A stretch of 7,185 bases of DNA from Verrucomicrobiales bacterium (lineage in GTDB: Bacteria > Verrucomicrobiota > Verrucomicrobiia > Limisphaerales > UBA11320), in the NCBI GenBank assembly GCA_003452185.1, contig DMJJ01000096.1, positions 3,719 to 10,903 of the forward strand, in the 5' to 3' direction. The notes under the pieces were generated by a model. That model did no database searches. It was not told the DNA's origin and saw only the letters and a program-made list of their open reading frames with translations. The translations under genes were made by a program, and so were the position numbers. Every line of letters begins with the position of its first letter. Positions within the stretch are counted from its first letter, which is position 1. Shown here piece by piece: positions 1 to 5,847 of this stretch.

Positions 1-1937
1 TCGACGAAGCAGCCGAATTCCTTGATGGTGACAACCTTGCCGCGGTAGATCTTGTTGATCTCGGCCTCGGCAGTCATCCCCGTGATCGCCTCGCGGGCGA
101 TCTTCATCCCTTCGGCAGAGGTGGAGTAGACGTTCACCGTGCCATCGTCCTCGATGTTGATCTCGCAACCTGACTCGTCGACGATCCGCTTGATGTTCTT
201 CCCGCCCGGCCCGATGAGGGCGCCGATCTTCTCCGGGTTGATCCGGAGGGTCTCGATGCGCGGGGCATACTTGCTGAGCTCGGGGCGGGGGGCGGCCAGG
301 GTCTTGGCCATCTCCTCGAGGATCGCGAGGCGGGCCACCCGGGCCTTCTCGACGGTCTCGGTCATGATCTTGTGCGGAATCCCGCGAAGCTTCAGGTCGA
401 GCTGGAACCCGGTGATCCCCTTCTCGGTGCCGGCGATCTTGCAGTCCATGTCGCAGAACGCGTCTTCCCAGCCGATGATGTCGGTGAGGAGCTCATAGCG
501 CTTGATGCGATACTTGTCATCGTTCTCGGTGCAGATGCCGATGCTGATGCCGGCCACGGGACGGATGACCGGGACGCCGGCATCCATCAGGGCCAGGGAA
601 CCGCTGCACACGCTGGCCATCGAGGTGGAACCGTTCGATTCCATGATCTCGCAGGTGATCCGGACGGCGTAGGGGTAGGTGCTGAGCGGGATCATCGGCT
701 CGAGCGACCGCTCGGCCAAGGCCCCGTGACCAATCTCGCGACGGCCAGGGCCGCTGATACGGCCGGTCTCGCCGACGGAGAAGTTGGGGAAGTTGTAGTG
801 GAGAAGGAACTTCTTCTGGTTCTGGCCGCCGGTGTAGGAGTCGAACTCCTGGGCGTCCTCCGTGGTGCCGAGGGTCACGAGCGCGATCGCCTGGGTTTCA
901 CCCCGGGAGAAGAGCGCCGAGCCGTGGGCCCGGGGAAGCATGCCGGTGTCGCCACCGATGGGGCGGATCTGGTCGAACTTCCGGCCATCGAGCCGCTTTC
1001 CGCTGTTCAGGATCAACCCGCGGACACCTTCCTTCTGGATGTGGTAGAAGGCCTCCTTGATGACGGAGTCGGTGACCTTCTCGGCCCCGTACTTCTCGAC
1101 CAACTTGGCGCCGACTTCGTCGGCGATCGCCTTGCAGGCGGCCTCCCGGGCGAGCTTGCCCGGGGTGAGGAGCGCGGGGACCATCCGGTCAGCCGCCATC
1201 GACTTCGCGTCGTTGAGGATCTCGTCCGGGACGACGATCACGTCAATCTTCCGCTTGGCCTTCCCGGCCCGGGCGGCGAGCTCCTTCTGCGCCTGGATGA
1301 GGGGCTGGCAGGCCTCCTGGCCGAAGGCGAGAGCCGCGTTGAAGTCAGCCTCGCTGATCTCCTTCGCGGAGCCCTCGAACATCACCACATCCGAGGAATT
1401 CCCGACGTAGACCAGGTCAAGGTCGCTCAGCGCCTGCTCGGCGTGCGTCGGGTTGACAATGAACTTGCCGTCGATGCGTCCGATGCGGACCGCGCCGAGC
1501 GGGCCATCCCAGGGGATATCGCTGACCGTGAGGGCCGCGGAGGCACCCAGGACGCTGAGGATGTCCGGGTCATTCTCCCCATCGGCGCTCAGCACGATGG
1601 TTTGAACCTGAACTTCGTTGAACCAACCCTTGGGGAAGAGGGGGCGGATGGGGCGGTCGGTAAGGCGGCAGGTGAGGATCTCCTTCTCCGTCGGGCGGCC
1701 TTCCCGCTTGAAATAGCCGCCAGGGAACTTACCCGCGGCAGCCGCCTTTTCACGATAATCTACGGTGAGGGGGAAGAATTCCTGTCCCGCTTTCGCCTTG
1801 GTGGCCGCCACGGCGGCAACGACGACGATGGTTTCACCCATTTGGACGGTCACCGAACCGTCGGCTTGCTTGGCAAGTTTGCCAGTCTCGATGGTGATCT
1901 GTTTGTCTCCCGATTGGGCAGTGATTTTATGGCTCAT
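1..1937 (-). CDS. pnp: Polyribonucleotide nucleotidyltransferase (PNPase), 3' end cut by window edge
   Basis: PNPase is the cytoplasmic 3'-to-5' phosphorolytic exoribonuclease that releases nucleoside diphosphates from RNA; in many bacteria it belongs to the degradosome. The frame is open from ATG at 1937 to base 1, giving 645 codons of a family length near 700, so only the last part of the S1 domain is missing. Visible parts are the first RNase PH domain with RLTDRPIRPLF (residues 91-101), the helical linker, the second RNase PH domain with MDAGVPVIRPVAGISIG and the acidic pair D492 and D498 (EDAFCDMD) matching the catalytic Asp pair of E. coli PNPase, a KH domain with GPGG at 576-579, and the opening of the S1 domain (YRGKVVTIKEFGCFV). 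The start MSHKITAQSG fits the family N-terminus. No SD sequence precedes it. The gene follows rpsO on the same strand, as in many bacteria, with a structured 278-bp gap. Identification is near certain. Confidence 0.97.
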   Translation of the reverse strand, partial: MSHKITAQSGDKQITIETGKLAKQADGSVTVQMGETIVVVAAVAATKAKAGQEFFPLTVDYREKAAAAGKFPGGYFKREGRPTEKEILTCRLTDRPIRPLFPKGWFNEVQVQTIVLSADGENDPDILSVLGASAALTVSDIPWDGPLGAVRIGRIDGKFIVNPTHAEQALSDLDLVYVGNSSDVVMFEGSAKEISEADFNAALAFGQEACQPLIQAQKELAARAGKAKRKIDVIVVPDEILNDAKSMAADRMVPALLTPGKLAREAACKAIADEVGAKLVEKYGAEKVTDSVIKEAFYHIQKEGVRGLILNSGKRLDGRKFDQIRPIGGDTGMLPRAHGSALFSRGETQAIALVTLGTTEDAQEFDSYTGGQNQKKFLLHYNFPNFSVGETGRISGPGRREIGHGALAERSLEPMIPLSTYPYAVRITCEIMESNGSTSMASVCSGSLALMDAGVPVIRPVAGISIGICTENDDKYRIKRYELLTDIIGWEDAFCDMDCKIAGTEKGITGFQLDLKLRGIPHKIMTETVEKARVARLAILEEMAKTLAAPRPELSKYAPRIETLRINPEKIGALIGPGGKNIKRIVDESGCEINIEDDGTVNVYSTSAEGMKIAREAITGMTAEAEINKIYRGKVVTIKEFGCFV

Positions 1938-1943
1938 TTTTTA

Positions 1944-2022
1944 ATGGGCGCCCATCGGCTTGAGGAACTTCATTGAAGGCCCTTGCCTGGCACTCAATGA
2001 AATTACCCATCGCCGATGGGCG
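1944..2022 (-). promoter_or_regulatory. Nested inverted repeats in the pnp leader, candidate autoregulatory stem-loop
   Basis: An 11-bp perfect inverted repeat (CGCCCATCGGC at 1949-1959 against 2012-2022) encloses a second 8-bp perfect repeat (1969-1976 against 1994-2001, 17-nt loop). On the pnp mRNA the outer stem ends 11 nt before the ATG at 1937. Two rival pairings overlap it: a local hairpin CCCATC-GCC-GATGGG at 2006-2020, which uses the distal outer arm, and a 12-bp palindrome ATGGGCGCCCAT at 1944-1955, which uses the proximal arm. In E. coli a stem-loop in the pnp leader is cut by RNase III and then degraded by PNPase, which represses pnp. The same role here is inferred from position and shape only. 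Confidence 0.55.
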
Positions 2023-2215
2023 GTGGCGCTGTTGATTACATCATCCCTGCGGGGGGGCCGGCGCGCCTCCGGTTCCCGCCGGGTGGAATCACTACAGGGT
2101 GACTCCGGGTCTGTTCATCCGAAGCAAGGAAAGTTGAAACCTGGCAGGGTGGGGCCGGGCATCTCCAAAACTCAAGAGAACGGGGCTCAGCCAACTCACC
2201 CGTGGCTGTCCTCGA

Positions 2216-2470
2216 TTACTTGCGAAGCTTGAGCTTCTTCGTGATGGCCTGGTAACGGCTCGTATCGGTCTGGTGGAGATAATCCAGCAGACGACGACGC
2301 TGCCCAACCATCATCAGAAGACCACGGCGGGAGCTGTGGTCCTTCTTGTTCTTCTGAAGGTGCTCCGTAAGCTCGTTGATCCGCTCAGTCAGGATGGCAA
2401 TCTGGACGTCCGCAGATCCGGTGTCCTTCTCGTGCAACTGAAAAGTCGTGATCAATTTCGATTTTTCCAT
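2216..2470 (-). CDS. rpsO: 30S ribosomal protein S15
   Basis: S15 is a primary 16S rRNA-binding protein that helps organise the 30S platform. The 84-residue product is close to the 89 of E. coli S15 and carries the family blocks DTGSADVQIAILTERIN (from residue 16), KKDHSSRRGLL (from 42) and QRRRLLDYL (from 57), with the conserved DTGS and DHSSRRGL elements that contact the rRNA three-way junction. The start was set at the ATG at 2470 (MEKSKLITTF). An in-frame ATG at 2509 would add 13 residues (MSRLYYRSEKSGI) that are not like S15 and overlap a leader hairpin. No SD sequence is seen before either start. pnp lies 278 bp downstream on the same strand; a rpsO-pnp transcript is likely, as in other bacteria. 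Confidence 0.97.
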   Translation of the reverse strand: MEKSKLITTFQLHEKDTGSADVQIAILTERINELTEHLQKNKKDHSSRRGLLMMVGQRRRLLDYLHQTDTSRYQAITKKLKLRK

Positions 2471-2481
2471 AATTCCGCTTT

Positions 2482-2506
2482 TCTCGCTTCGGTAATAAAG
2501 CCGAGA
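2482..2506 (-). promoter_or_regulatory. Hairpin in the rpsO leader, candidate S15 autoregulatory element
   Basis: TCTCGCTT at 2482-2489 pairs with AAGCCGAGA at 2498-2506, leaving one unpaired base in the second arm and an 8-nt loop (2490-2497). On the mRNA the hairpin ends 11 nt before the rpsO ATG, so it would sit within the ribosome footprint. S15 represses its own translation through leader structures in several bacterial groups, and these structures differ between phyla. Assignment here is by position; no known S15 leader class was recognised. Confidence 0.4.
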
Positions 2507-2507
2507 C

Positions 2508-2562
2508 ATTAGGGTTACGCCCTGCTGCCTGTAAAGATATTTTCCCGGACGGTACTGGTCAC
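2508..2562 (-). promoter_or_regulatory. Two candidate sigma-70-like promoters for rpsO-pnp
   Basis: Two overlapping matches face rpsO. The first is GTGACC (2562-2557), a 17-bp spacer, then TATCTT (2539-2534); its transcript would include the rpsO leader hairpin. The second is TTTACA (2535-2530), a 16-bp spacer, then CCTAAT (2513-2508); its predicted start near 2501 would fall inside the 5' arm of that hairpin. Both are imperfect matches (8 and 9 of 12 bases). The gap they lie in is the expected place for the ribosomal gene promoter. Confidence 0.3.
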
Positions 2563-2608
2563 CATGGTAAACTCACCACCACAAACTTAGCTTAAGTCAG
2601 GGTTGGGG

Positions 2609-3346
2609 TTACTTTTTTGCCGGCAGGGGGCGGATCTTGATGTTTCGGAAAGAAACCTGCCCATGATCCCCCTGAAGGGCGATGAATCCGGTGGGGGACT
2701 TGGCAAAGAGCGGCATGCTGGCGAATTTGCTCTTGGCAACCCTGGCCTTGAAGTCGTCGCTCCCCATAACGTAGTCGAAGTACTTCACGCCATTGATGAT
2801 GTGCTCGCAGCGTTCAGGCGTGATCCGAAGGATCACCTGATTCCATTCGCCGGCCGGCTTCGTGGCGTCGAGGGTTTGGCCGGTCTTCGGGTCGACCGGG
2901 GGCTGATAGAGGGCATAGAGCCATCCGCACTTTTGGGCGTCATGGGCCTCCTTGTTGTCCTCGAGCTGGAATTCCGGCCCGGTCGCCCAGGCTGCCCCCC
3001 CCTCCTCGGTGACATGGAACATGATGCCGCTATTCCCCCCCTTGGAGATGTTGTATTCGAGGCGGAGCTCAAACGAATCGAACTGCTCCTTGGTGACGAT
3101 GTCCCCTGCGTTGTGCGGGTCGACGCATGCCAGGGTTCCATCCTTGACCTGCCACCCGGGCTTGATGCCGGGCGACTTGAAATTGTGCCAACCCTCGAGG
3201 GTCTGTCCATCGAAGAGGAGTTTCCAGCCCGCGGCCTTCTCCTTCTTGGTGAGGGCGTTCAGTTTCCCCTCGGCGGCGGGGCTCGAGAGGGTGATGGCGG
3301 TGCTCAGGGCGACCAGGGCGACAATCAGAGGGCGGGTCTGGATCAT
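2609..3346 (-). CDS. Secreted DUF1080 (3-keto-disaccharide hydrolase family) protein
   Basis: This 245-residue protein belongs to the DUF1080 family (PF06439), a concanavalin-like beta-sandwich fold abundant in Verrucomicrobia, Planctomycetes and Bacteroidetes; some members cleave 3-keto-glycosides. Family hallmarks are GWKLLFDGQTLEGWHNF (40-56), WQVKDGTL (65-72), the strand FELRLEYNISKGGNSGIMF (92-110), GPEFQLEDN (123-131), and the closing block GFIALQGDHGQVSFRNIKIRPL (220-241). The N-terminus is a signal peptide: Gln-Thr-Arg, a hydrophobic core (about 7-20), then SSPAA with likely cleavage after A24, so the product is exported. The ATG at 3346 was chosen because it gives a clean signal peptide; an in-frame ATG at 3400 would add 18 polar, Pro-rich residues and overlap the ribH end. 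It lies 64 bp after ribH on the same strand with no clear terminator between. The substrate is unknown. Confidence 0.88.
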   Translation of the reverse strand: MIQTRPLIVALVALSTAITLSSPAAEGKLNALTKKEKAAGWKLLFDGQTLEGWHNFKSPGIKPGWQVKDGTLACVDPHNAGDIVTKEQFDSFELRLEYNISKGGNSGIMFHVTEEGGAAWATGPEFQLEDNKEAHDAQKCGWLYALYQPPVDPKTGQTLDATKPAGEWNQVILRITPERCEHIINGVKYFDYVMGSDDFKARVAKSKFASMPLFAKSPTGFIALQGDHGQVSFRNIKIRPLPAKK

Positions 3347-3410
3347 GGGTGTTTGGTGGTTGATTGGGTAAATGGACGACGGAGACGGCGGGGAATTCAA
3401 TGGGGCTGGG

Positions 3411-3884
3411 TCACCCGAGGGACCGGAGGACCCCAGCCATCTGGAGCGCGGTCTCCGCCGCTTCCACGCCCCGGTTTCGACGGGGGTCGAGGCACCGCTC
3501 CCGGGCCTGTTCCTCGTTCTCGAGCAGCAGCACTTCGTGGATCACCGGGACACGCCAGAGGACCTGGATGTTCACGAGCGCCTGGGTGACGCTCTCACCG
3601 ATGTGCTGCGCGTGGGTGGTGGCACCGCGAAGGATCACCCCGAGGCAGATGATACCCGAGGCGCGCGGGGTGAGCCGCTGGGCAAGCGAGGCCGCGACGA
3701 CCGGGATCTCGAATGCCCCGGGGACCCGGATCACCTCGACCTCCGCCACGCCGGCGCGCTCCAACGTTGCCTTGGCGGCCTTGAGCATGCTGTCCACGTA
3801 GCGGGCGTTGTAGCTCGAGGCCACGATGCAGAAGTGGCCCCCGACGCGGGTTCGCTTGCGCGAGGAGGTGACGGTTTTGAGCAT
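3411..3884 (-). CDS. ribH: 6,7-dimethyl-8-ribityllumazine synthase
   Basis: Lumazine synthase joins 5-amino-6-ribitylaminouracil with 3,4-dihydroxy-2-butanone 4-phosphate in the penultimate step of riboflavin synthesis, usually as a cytoplasmic 60-mer or pentamer. The 157-residue length is typical. Visible motifs are the pyrimidine-binding ASSYNARYVD (22-31), VPGAFEIP (54-61), and GVILRGATTHAQHIGE (82-97), where RGATTH matches the B. subtilis motif and H91 is the catalytic His. R130 matches the phosphate-binding Arg, and NRGVEAAETALQM (137-149) matches the C-terminal NKGxEAA block. The stretch PVIHEVLLLENEEQ (113-126) differs from the usual PVxFGVLTT: the substrate-stacking Phe is His116. The start is the only sensible ATG and has no SD. 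It lies 32 bp after the isomerase gene on the same strand. No other riboflavin genes are in view. Confidence 0.95.
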   Translation of the reverse strand: MLKTVTSSRKRTRVGGHFCIVASSYNARYVDSMLKAAKATLERAGVAEVEVIRVPGAFEIPVVAASLAQRLTPRASGIICLGVILRGATTHAQHIGESVTQALVNIQVLWRVPVIHEVLLLENEEQARERCLDPRRNRGVEAAETALQMAGVLRSLG

Positions 3885-3916
3885 GGTTCAGGGGATGGCT
3901 CTGGCTCCGCCGGCTC

Positions 3917-4954
3917 TCAGCCGAGCAGGTGCTCGATCACCATCTGGTCCAGGGCCTGGTAGTCCCGGTCGGCGATCAGCCTTTGGGCCTGCTTCTCGTC
4001 GAAGGTCTGAACCTTCTCCACCAGCCGAAGGAACGTCCTTCGGCTGTTGTCGAGGTGGGCCAGCCAATGTTCCACCTTGGTGGTGCGGAACGGGTGGACA
4101 TCAAAACAGACGAACTCGCCGTTGCGCCCGTAGCCGTTGCGCATCAGGACGCGCACCTGGTTGAACGCGGACCGGAGGTTGGTGCTGCCAAACGGCTTGT
4201 CCTGGTCGTACTTCAGGCCGTTCTGGTCGTTGAGGTGCACGGACCAGAGCTTCCCGAATGACATCGCGAAATCGATTTCATCCGCCGGATCAAGCCCGGC
4301 CAGGATGCAGTGGGCGCTCTCGATCAAGGCCCCGGTGCGCTTCGGATCCCGGGTCTGGCTGGCAACGGCGAGCACATGTCCGATGGTCGGGACGTAGGCG
4401 TGATCCATCGGTTCATTCGGCTTCGGCTCGATCGCCAGGCGGATCTTTTTGTCGTGGGCCAGCATCTTGTCGAAGGCCTCCACGAGGAGTTCCACGCTCC
4501 GGAGCCCGCTCTTCGATTCCCGGAGGTAGGTCCCTTCCCGGGCCAGCCAGAGGACCAGAATGTCGGTGCCGAGCTCACGGGCGATGTCGATCGATTGCAG
4601 GGAGCGGTCGATGGCGTATTGCCGGCACTTGCGGTCGTTGCTCGTGTAGGCGCCGTCGATGGTGTTCGGGCTGAACCAGAGCCGCGGGGCGACCATCTCG
4701 GCAACCACCCCGGCGTCATCCAGCCGACGCCGCAGCTGGCGGGCTTCCTTGAGGACCTGGGAATGGGACTTCGAATCGATGTCGGGCACCGCGTCGTCGT
4801 CATGGAACATCATGGCGTCGAACCCCAGCTTCTTGAGCGCCGAGAGCTTCCAGTCAAACGACTGGGCGGGGCGGGTCGTGGGGCCGTAAGGGTCGGCACC
4901 CTCGCTGATGTTCCACGGGCCAAAGCAAAAACGGAAATGACTCTTCTTCGCCAT
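3917..4954 (-). CDS. Xylose-isomerase-family TIM-barrel sugar isomerase with altered metal site
   Basis: The 345-residue protein aligns by eye along its length with class I (actinobacterial-type) xylose isomerases of about 390 residues, enzymes that interconvert aldoses and ketoses with two divalent metals. Shared blocks: DPYGPTTRP (21-29), FHDDDAVP (50-57) with the ring-opening pair H51/D54, YTSNDR (103-108), W136 and REG (139-141), IEPKPNEP (175-182) with metal ligand E176 and catalytic K178, E212 and H215, QNGLKYDQD (244-252) with D250/D252, D285, and the C-terminal LDQMVIEHLLG. The Asp matching Streptomyces/Actinoplanes D245 is His240 (SVHLNDQNG). His is found at that place in L-rhamnose isomerases, so the substrate may not be xylose. 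No xylulokinase gene is in view. There is no signal peptide and no SD. ribH follows after 32 bp; the ABC operon diverges 90 bp upstream. Family certain, substrate unknown. Confidence 0.85.
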   Translation of the reverse strand: MAKKSHFRFCFGPWNISEGADPYGPTTRPAQSFDWKLSALKKLGFDAMMFHDDDAVPDIDSKSHSQVLKEARQLRRRLDDAGVVAEMVAPRLWFSPNTIDGAYTSNDRKCRQYAIDRSLQSIDIARELGTDILVLWLAREGTYLRESKSGLRSVELLVEAFDKMLAHDKKIRLAIEPKPNEPMDHAYVPTIGHVLAVASQTRDPKRTGALIESAHCILAGLDPADEIDFAMSFGKLWSVHLNDQNGLKYDQDKPFGSTNLRSAFNQVRVLMRNGYGRNGEFVCFDVHPFRTTKVEHWLAHLDNSRRTFLRLVEKVQTFDEKQAQRLIADRDYQALDQMVIEHLLG

Positions 4955-4998
4955 AGTTGTTGGGCGGGGAAAGTAGGCAGGGAGACGGAGGAAGGAAA

Positions 4999-5026
4999 GG
5001 GGAAACGGCGGGCAGGGAGTCCGGGG
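4999..5026 (+). promoter_or_regulatory. G-quadruplex motif in the leader of the ABC operon
   Basis: Four G-runs of three or four (4999-5002, 5010-5012, 5015-5017, 5023-5026) are separated by loops of 7, 2 and 5 nt, which meets the usual G3+N1-7 pattern. It lies 18 nt before the ABC ATPase ATG, on the coding strand, inside a purine-rich tract of about 55 bases in the divergent gap. No convincing -35/-10 pair was seen for either gene in this gap. Confidence 0.45.
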
Positions 5027-5044
5027 CCTGGCTCACGGTTTGGC

Positions 5045-5821
5045 ATGCGAGTCGCTACCTGCGTGGATGTTGTGGAGCCTATACTGAAGATAGACGACTT
5101 GTGGGTGGAGTATCCGAGTCGCGAATCGAAGGGCAGGATCCAGCAGGCGGTCAAGGCTTTGAGCCTGACTGTGAACCGGGGTGAGGTGTTCGGGTTCCTG
5201 GGGCCAAACGGGGCCGGGAAGACCAGCACCATGAACGTCCTGCTGGGGTTTTGTCCGCCGACACGCGGCAATGCCTACCTGTTTGGCACCAGCGTGCGGG
5301 AAACTTTTGCCCGCCAGCGGATCGGGTATTTGCCCGAGCTCACCTACTACTACAAGTTCCTGACCGCGGAGGAGATCCTCCGGTTTTATGCCCAGATTTT
5401 TGGCATCCCCCGAGCCGTCGCGGAACAGCGAATCGACCTGGTCCTCAAGCTCGTGGAGCTGGACCACGCCCGGCGTCGGCCGATCAAGACCTACTCCAAG
5501 GGAATGCAGCAGCGGGTGGGCTTGGCCCAGGCCCTGATCAATGACCCGGACCTCCTCATCCTCGACGAGCCGACGAGTGGCCTCGACCCGCTTGGACGGA
5601 TGAAGGTCCGCCAGATCATCCAGCGCCTGCGAAACGAGGGAAAGACCGTCTTCTTCTCCTCCCATGAGCTGGGGGAGGTGGAGACCGTTTGCGACCGGGT
5701 CGGAATCCTCATCCAGGGTGAGATGCGGGTGGAGGGGAAGGTCTCCGACCTCCTCCAGCAACATTACGGGAACCTTGAGCAGCTCTTCATGGAGATCGTG
5801 GGCTGCAACGCGGCTGCCTGA
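5045..5821 (+). CDS. ABC transporter ATP-binding protein (ABC-2 type exporter)
   Basis: This 258-residue protein is the nucleotide-binding subunit that powers an ABC-2 type exporter with the permease encoded next. All working motifs are present: Walker A GPNGAGKT (53-60), the family-typical RIGYLPE in the Q-loop region (92-98), a signature YSKGMQQR (150-157) in place of canonical LSGGQ, Walker B LLILDEP (170-176), D-loop SGLD (178-181) and the switch His at 207 (SSHE). It resembles the CcmA/GldA/NatA group of exporters, which often carry SKGMQQ. The frame is open far upstream, antisense to the isomerase gene, so the start had to be chosen: ATG at 5045 places EPILKIDDLWVEYPS at the expected N-terminus. 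GTG at 5063 or 5072 are possible alternatives. No SD is seen. The permease starts 26 bp after the stop, so the two are surely one operon. Substrate unknown. Confidence 0.93.
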   Translation: MRVATCVDVVEPILKIDDLWVEYPSRESKGRIQQAVKALSLTVNRGEVFGFLGPNGAGKTSTMNVLLGFCPPTRGNAYLFGTSVRETFARQRIGYLPELTYYYKFLTAEEILRFYAQIFGIPRAVAEQRIDLVLKLVELDHARRRPIKTYSKGMQQRVGLAQALINDPDLLILDEPTSGLDPLGRMKVRQIIQRLRNEGKTVFFSSHELGEVETVCDRVGILIQGEMRVEGKVSDLLQQHYGNLEQLFMEIVGCNAAA

Positions 5822-5847
5822 GTGATTTTTTTATCGGTCCTTGTGCC

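Noticed and set aside
372..1976. Long open plus-strand frame of 534 codons opposite pnp
   Set aside because: It is fully antisense to a well-recognised PNPase; its length follows from GC-rich third positions. Its translation is low-complexity Gly/Asp/Leu and resembles no family.
2188..2208. Possible rpsO terminator hairpin (CAGCCA/TGGCTG, 9-nt loop)
   Set aside because: The stem is only 6 bp and is not followed at once by a T-run on the minus strand; the nearest Ts come about 17 nt later (GAGTTTT). A true terminator or attenuator between rpsO and pnp cannot be claimed.
1960..2232. Plus-strand 90-codon frame in the rpsO-pnp gap
   Set aside because: It overlaps the pnp leader structure and the end of rpsO, has no recognisable domain and no ribosome site, and its composition is Arg/Ser/Gly-rich as expected from random GC-rich DNA.
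2585..2597. Small inverted repeat ACTTA/TAAGT after the DUF1080 stop
   Set aside because: A 5-bp AT-rich stem with a 3-nt loop is too weak for an intrinsic terminator and has no T-tract.
2603..3589. Plus-strand frame of 328 codons opposite DUF1080 and part of ribH
   Set aside because: It is a shadow of two recognised minus-strand genes, and ends in a Pro/Arg/Gly-rich tail with no family features.
4310..5044. N-terminal extension of the ABC ATPase frame
   Set aside because: The frame is open upstream only because it runs antisense to the isomerase gene. The added residues are not ABC-like, and ATPases of this type start close to residue 1 of the chosen ATG.
5825..5831. Run of T between ATPase and permease genes
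   Set aside because: No stable GC hairpin lies directly before it, and the two genes are functional partners 26 bp apart, so a terminator there is unlikely.
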